Origin: Moraxellaceae bacterium
GTDB taxonomy: Bacteria > Pseudomonadota > Gammaproteobacteria > Pseudomonadales > Moraxellaceae
Direction of reading: 5' to 3'
NCBI GenBank assembly: GCA_030684415.1
Contig: JAUXNL010000449.1
Coordinates: forward strand, 1 to 7,630
DNA length: 7,630 nucleotides
Made by a program: the position numbers and the translations under genes
The notes under the pieces: generated by a model
Databases searched by the model: none
The model's input: the letters and a program-made list of their open reading frames with translations, nothing else
What the model was told of the DNA's origin: nothing
Shown: positions 6,074-7,630 of the stretch, in pieces
How positions within the stretch are numbered: the first letter of the stretch is position 1
Layout of the letters: every line of letters begins with the position of its first letter

Positions 6074-6087
6074 TTAATGAACCGCTG
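6068..6087 (-). repeat. Perfect 8-bp stem-loop over the stop codon of the hydrolase gene
   Basis: CAGCGGTT (6068-6075) and AACCGCTG (6080-6087) pair perfectly around a 4-nt loop, and the TAA stop of the metal-dependent hydrolase lies at the loop edge (6074-6076). On the minus strand it is followed by GGCTAAAAATC, an A-run rather than a T-run, so it is not a standard intrinsic terminator. It could stabilise the 3' end of the hydrolase message. Confidence 0.55.
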
Positions 6088-7018
6088 CATCACGCCGTGG
6101 CCCCAAGGATTTTTTTACGGCATCACGGTTCCGGAAGTGCACATTCAGCTCTCCGTTTTCACCGAAAAGACGATCCCGCCACTGCTGCTCGAGCAGGCGC
6201 GTCTCTTGTTGTTCGGGGTGAAAACTCCGGTCAAAATATTCGGGAACACGCTCCAGCACTTTCCGGATAAATCCGCCCTGACCGAGGAGAGATTTCAAGC
6301 CTCGCCGGTGTTCCCGCAGGTTCAGCGCTTCGCCCTGACGGGCCGTGATCCAGAACAAGCTGAACGCGACCCCGGGAATCAACGCCGTCAGCACCAGAGG
6401 TGCTGCCAGTACGCGCTCAAGATACGCATGCTTGCTGACCTTGGCATGCACATCGAATGCCACGGCTTTGTGCTCCAGCTCTTCAATCGCATGCCAGGTC
6501 CAGAGCTTGATCACTTCCGGGTCAGTACTGCTCCGGAACTCTTCGTGCACCAGCCACTGCTCCGCCAGATGCGCGGTGAAGTGCTCCATGAAGTTGGTAC
6601 ACGCAATCTGCTGTGTGGGTGACAGCTTTTCAAGCAGGCCCAGACTGAAGCGGATCATGCGGTCGGGCATGGCCATGTCATAACCCTGCGCCGTGAACCA
6701 TTCGTTCAGATGTTCATGCTCGCGCCCGTGAATCGCTTCCTGCCCGATGAATCCGGACACCTCTGCCTTCAGTGTTTCGTCCTCGATCTGGTCGCGGAAA
6801 CGACGCACGGACTCGACAAAAAAGCGCTCACCGGGCGGGAATATCCCGGAGAAAACCGCAAACAGTGAAGATGCCAGCGGATTGCCACCAAAGAACGGAA
6901 ACTTCGGCCGGCCTTCGGGCAGTGGAAAGTCCATCAAGCGCGCCGGAATACCGACGCTGGCGCCGTTGCTTTTGCGTGCCTCGCTCGACATGAACTGGCG
7001 GACATTGCTTTCGTTCAT
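6074..7018 (-). CDS. Predicted metal-dependent hydrolase, ferritin-like diiron type (PF10118-like)
   Basis: A 314-residue helical protein resembling the family annotated as predicted metal-dependent hydrolase. Metal-ligand candidates fall in four helices as in ferritin-like diiron proteins: FPPGERFFVESVRRF (60-74, E64/E69), GQEAIHGREHEH (92-103, with E94xxH97 and H101), NFMEHFTAHLAEQW (142-155) and WHAIEELEHKAVAFDVH (175-191, with E180xxH183). A hydrophobic stretch at about 203-225 may be a membrane-associated helix. The true activity of the family is not established to my knowledge; members often lie beside Baeyer-Villiger or flavin monooxygenases and lipid-oxidation genes, as here. The start at 7018 is supported by AGGAG 7 nt upstream. 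It follows the monooxygenase gene after 27 bp and is almost certainly co-transcribed with it. Confidence 0.87.
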   Translation of the reverse strand: MNESNVRQFMSSEARKSNGASVGIPARLMDFPLPEGRPKFPFFGGNPLASSLFAVFSGIFPPGERFFVESVRRFRDQIEDETLKAEVSGFIGQEAIHGREHEHLNEWFTAQGYDMAMPDRMIRFSLGLLEKLSPTQQIACTNFMEHFTAHLAEQWLVHEEFRSSTDPEVIKLWTWHAIEELEHKAVAFDVHAKVSKHAYLERVLAAPLVLTALIPGVAFSLFWITARQGEALNLREHRRGLKSLLGQGGFIRKVLERVPEYFDRSFHPEQQETRLLEQQWRDRLFGENGELNVHFRNRDAVKKSLGPRRDAAVH

Positions 7019-7025
7019 TGCATGA

Positions 7026-7030
7026 CTCCT
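7026..7030 (-). promoter_or_regulatory. Ribosome-binding site of the metal-dependent hydrolase
   Basis: On the minus strand AGGAG lies 7 nt before the ATG at 7018, in the 27-bp gap after the monooxygenase stop codon. It supports the chosen start and an operon arrangement. Confidence 0.75.
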
Positions 7031-7045
7031 GTGGCAGATGACTGA

Positions 7046-7630
7046 TCACGTGGTGGATGCCCGGGGCAATATCGGGACGATGTCGTAATCAGCGGGGTTG
7101 AACTTGCGAATGCCAAGCACGTACTCGGTCACGAGCCCCGGATACATCGAGTGGTTCTCACCATGCTCATCGAGATACCAACTCGTACATCCCGAGCTCC
7201 AATTGGTTTTCTGCAGGCGGCGCCTGAGGAAATCGCCATAGCGCCGCTGCACATGGGGTTTGACGGTGATGGACTTCACGCCTTCATTGAGCAGGCGATC
7301 AATCGCTTGGCAGGCGTATTTCACCTGTGCTTCGGTATAAACAAGCACCGAGGTATGACCGGGCCCGGTATTCGGCCCCATGAGCACGAACCAGTTCGGG
7401 AATCCCGCCACCGTCACACCACGATACGCACGGGCACCCGGGCCAGACCATTCATCCTGCAAGCGACGACCGCCGATTCCCTGCACATCGAACGGGGCCC
7501 GTGCGATATCCAGGCGATAACCTGTGGCCAGCAGAATGATGTCGACATCGTGCTGGACGCCATCACACGTCTGCACGCCGGTTGCGTTCACTGCCTCAAT
7601 GCCGTCCGTGCAGACTTCAACATTCGGCTG
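7046..7630 (-). CDS. Flavin-containing/Baeyer-Villiger-type monooxygenase, C-terminal part (partial)
   Basis: The frame is open to the window edge, so only the last 194 residues are present; families of this kind usually have about 480-550, so the FAD and NADPH Rossmann motifs lie outside. The visible part carries DVDIILLATGY (28-38 of the fragment), the conserved ATG-Y/F motif that ends the nucleotide-binding core, and FPNWFVLMGPNTGPGHTSVL (77-96), a hallmark of class B flavoprotein monooxygenases. The C-terminus ends in MYPGLVTEYV and FNPADYDIVP. Such enzymes insert oxygen into ketones or oxidise heteroatoms and, in the AlmA-like group, have been linked to long-chain alkane use. Substrate cannot be assigned. 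It is the first visible gene of a transcription unit with the metal-dependent hydrolase. Confidence 0.88.
   Translation of the reverse strand, partial: QPNVEVCTDGIEAVNATGVQTCDGVQHDVDIILLATGYRLDIARAPFDVQGIGGRRLQDEWSGPGARAYRGVTVAGFPNWFVLMGPNTGPGHTSVLVYTEAQVKYACQAIDRLLNEGVKSITVKPHVQRRYGDFLRRRLQKTNWSSGCTSWYLDEHGENHSMYPGLVTEYVLGIRKFNPADYDIVPILPRASTT

Noticed and set aside
5885..6622. Plus-strand frame of 245 codons overlapping the hydrolase gene
   Set aside because: Mostly antisense to a well-supported gene, no Shine-Dalgarno of note and no family resemblance.
7024..7036. 13-bp match of the hydrolase ribosome-site region to bases 5-17 on the opposite strand
   Set aside because: With about 29 million base-pair comparisons and 67 million possible 13-mers, one such match is likely by chance, and both include a common AGGAG.

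Overview
The window reads as an ordinary stretch of chromosome from a GC-rich proteobacterium. A gammaproteobacterium, possibly a hydrocarbon- or lipid-degrading marine or soil type, fits best, because an AdeT1/2-type solute-binding protein, a PF10118-type diiron hydrolase, a BVMO/AlmA-like flavin monooxygenase and a medium-chain-type acyl-CoA ligase sit together. This placement is inference from gene content; there is no rRNA, tRNA or other taxonomic marker. I see no CRISPR array, insertion sequence or phage gene.

Layout. Bases 1-130 are non-coding and repetitive, with recurring CCTGTG cores and a 19-bp-period direct repeat. A TetR-family regulator (131-778, minus) diverges from a carotenoid cleavage oxygenase (840-2255, plus). 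The short region between their coding sequences, together with the start of the regulator gene, holds two near-identical 21-bp repeats, each containing a GATGT-N2-ACATC palindrome, with centres 33 bp apart. This is the strongest regulatory signal in the window. After a 157-bp gap come an exported AdeT1/2-like solute-binding protein (2413-3423) and a small exported NTF2-like protein (3428-3946), which are 4 bp apart and very probably co-translated.

A 175-bp convergent spacer with stem-loops separates this plus-strand set from a minus-strand set. Read in its own direction, the minus-strand set is: the C-terminal part of a flavin-dependent monooxygenase (7630-7046, cut by the window edge), a ferritin-like predicted metal-dependent hydrolase (7018-6074, 27 bp after it), a 380-bp gap without a convincing gene, and an AMP-forming acyl-CoA ligase (5693-4122).

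How they may work together. The minus-strand set fits oxidation of a hydrophobic ketone or alkane-derived compound (monooxygenase), further processing by the hydrolase, and CoA activation of the resulting acid for beta-oxidation. The plus-strand set couples oxidative cleavage of an apocarotenoid-like or other conjugated alkene, probably under repression by the divergent TetR protein, with two periplasmic proteins of unknown ligand. Both pathway proposals are inferences from family membership and gene order.
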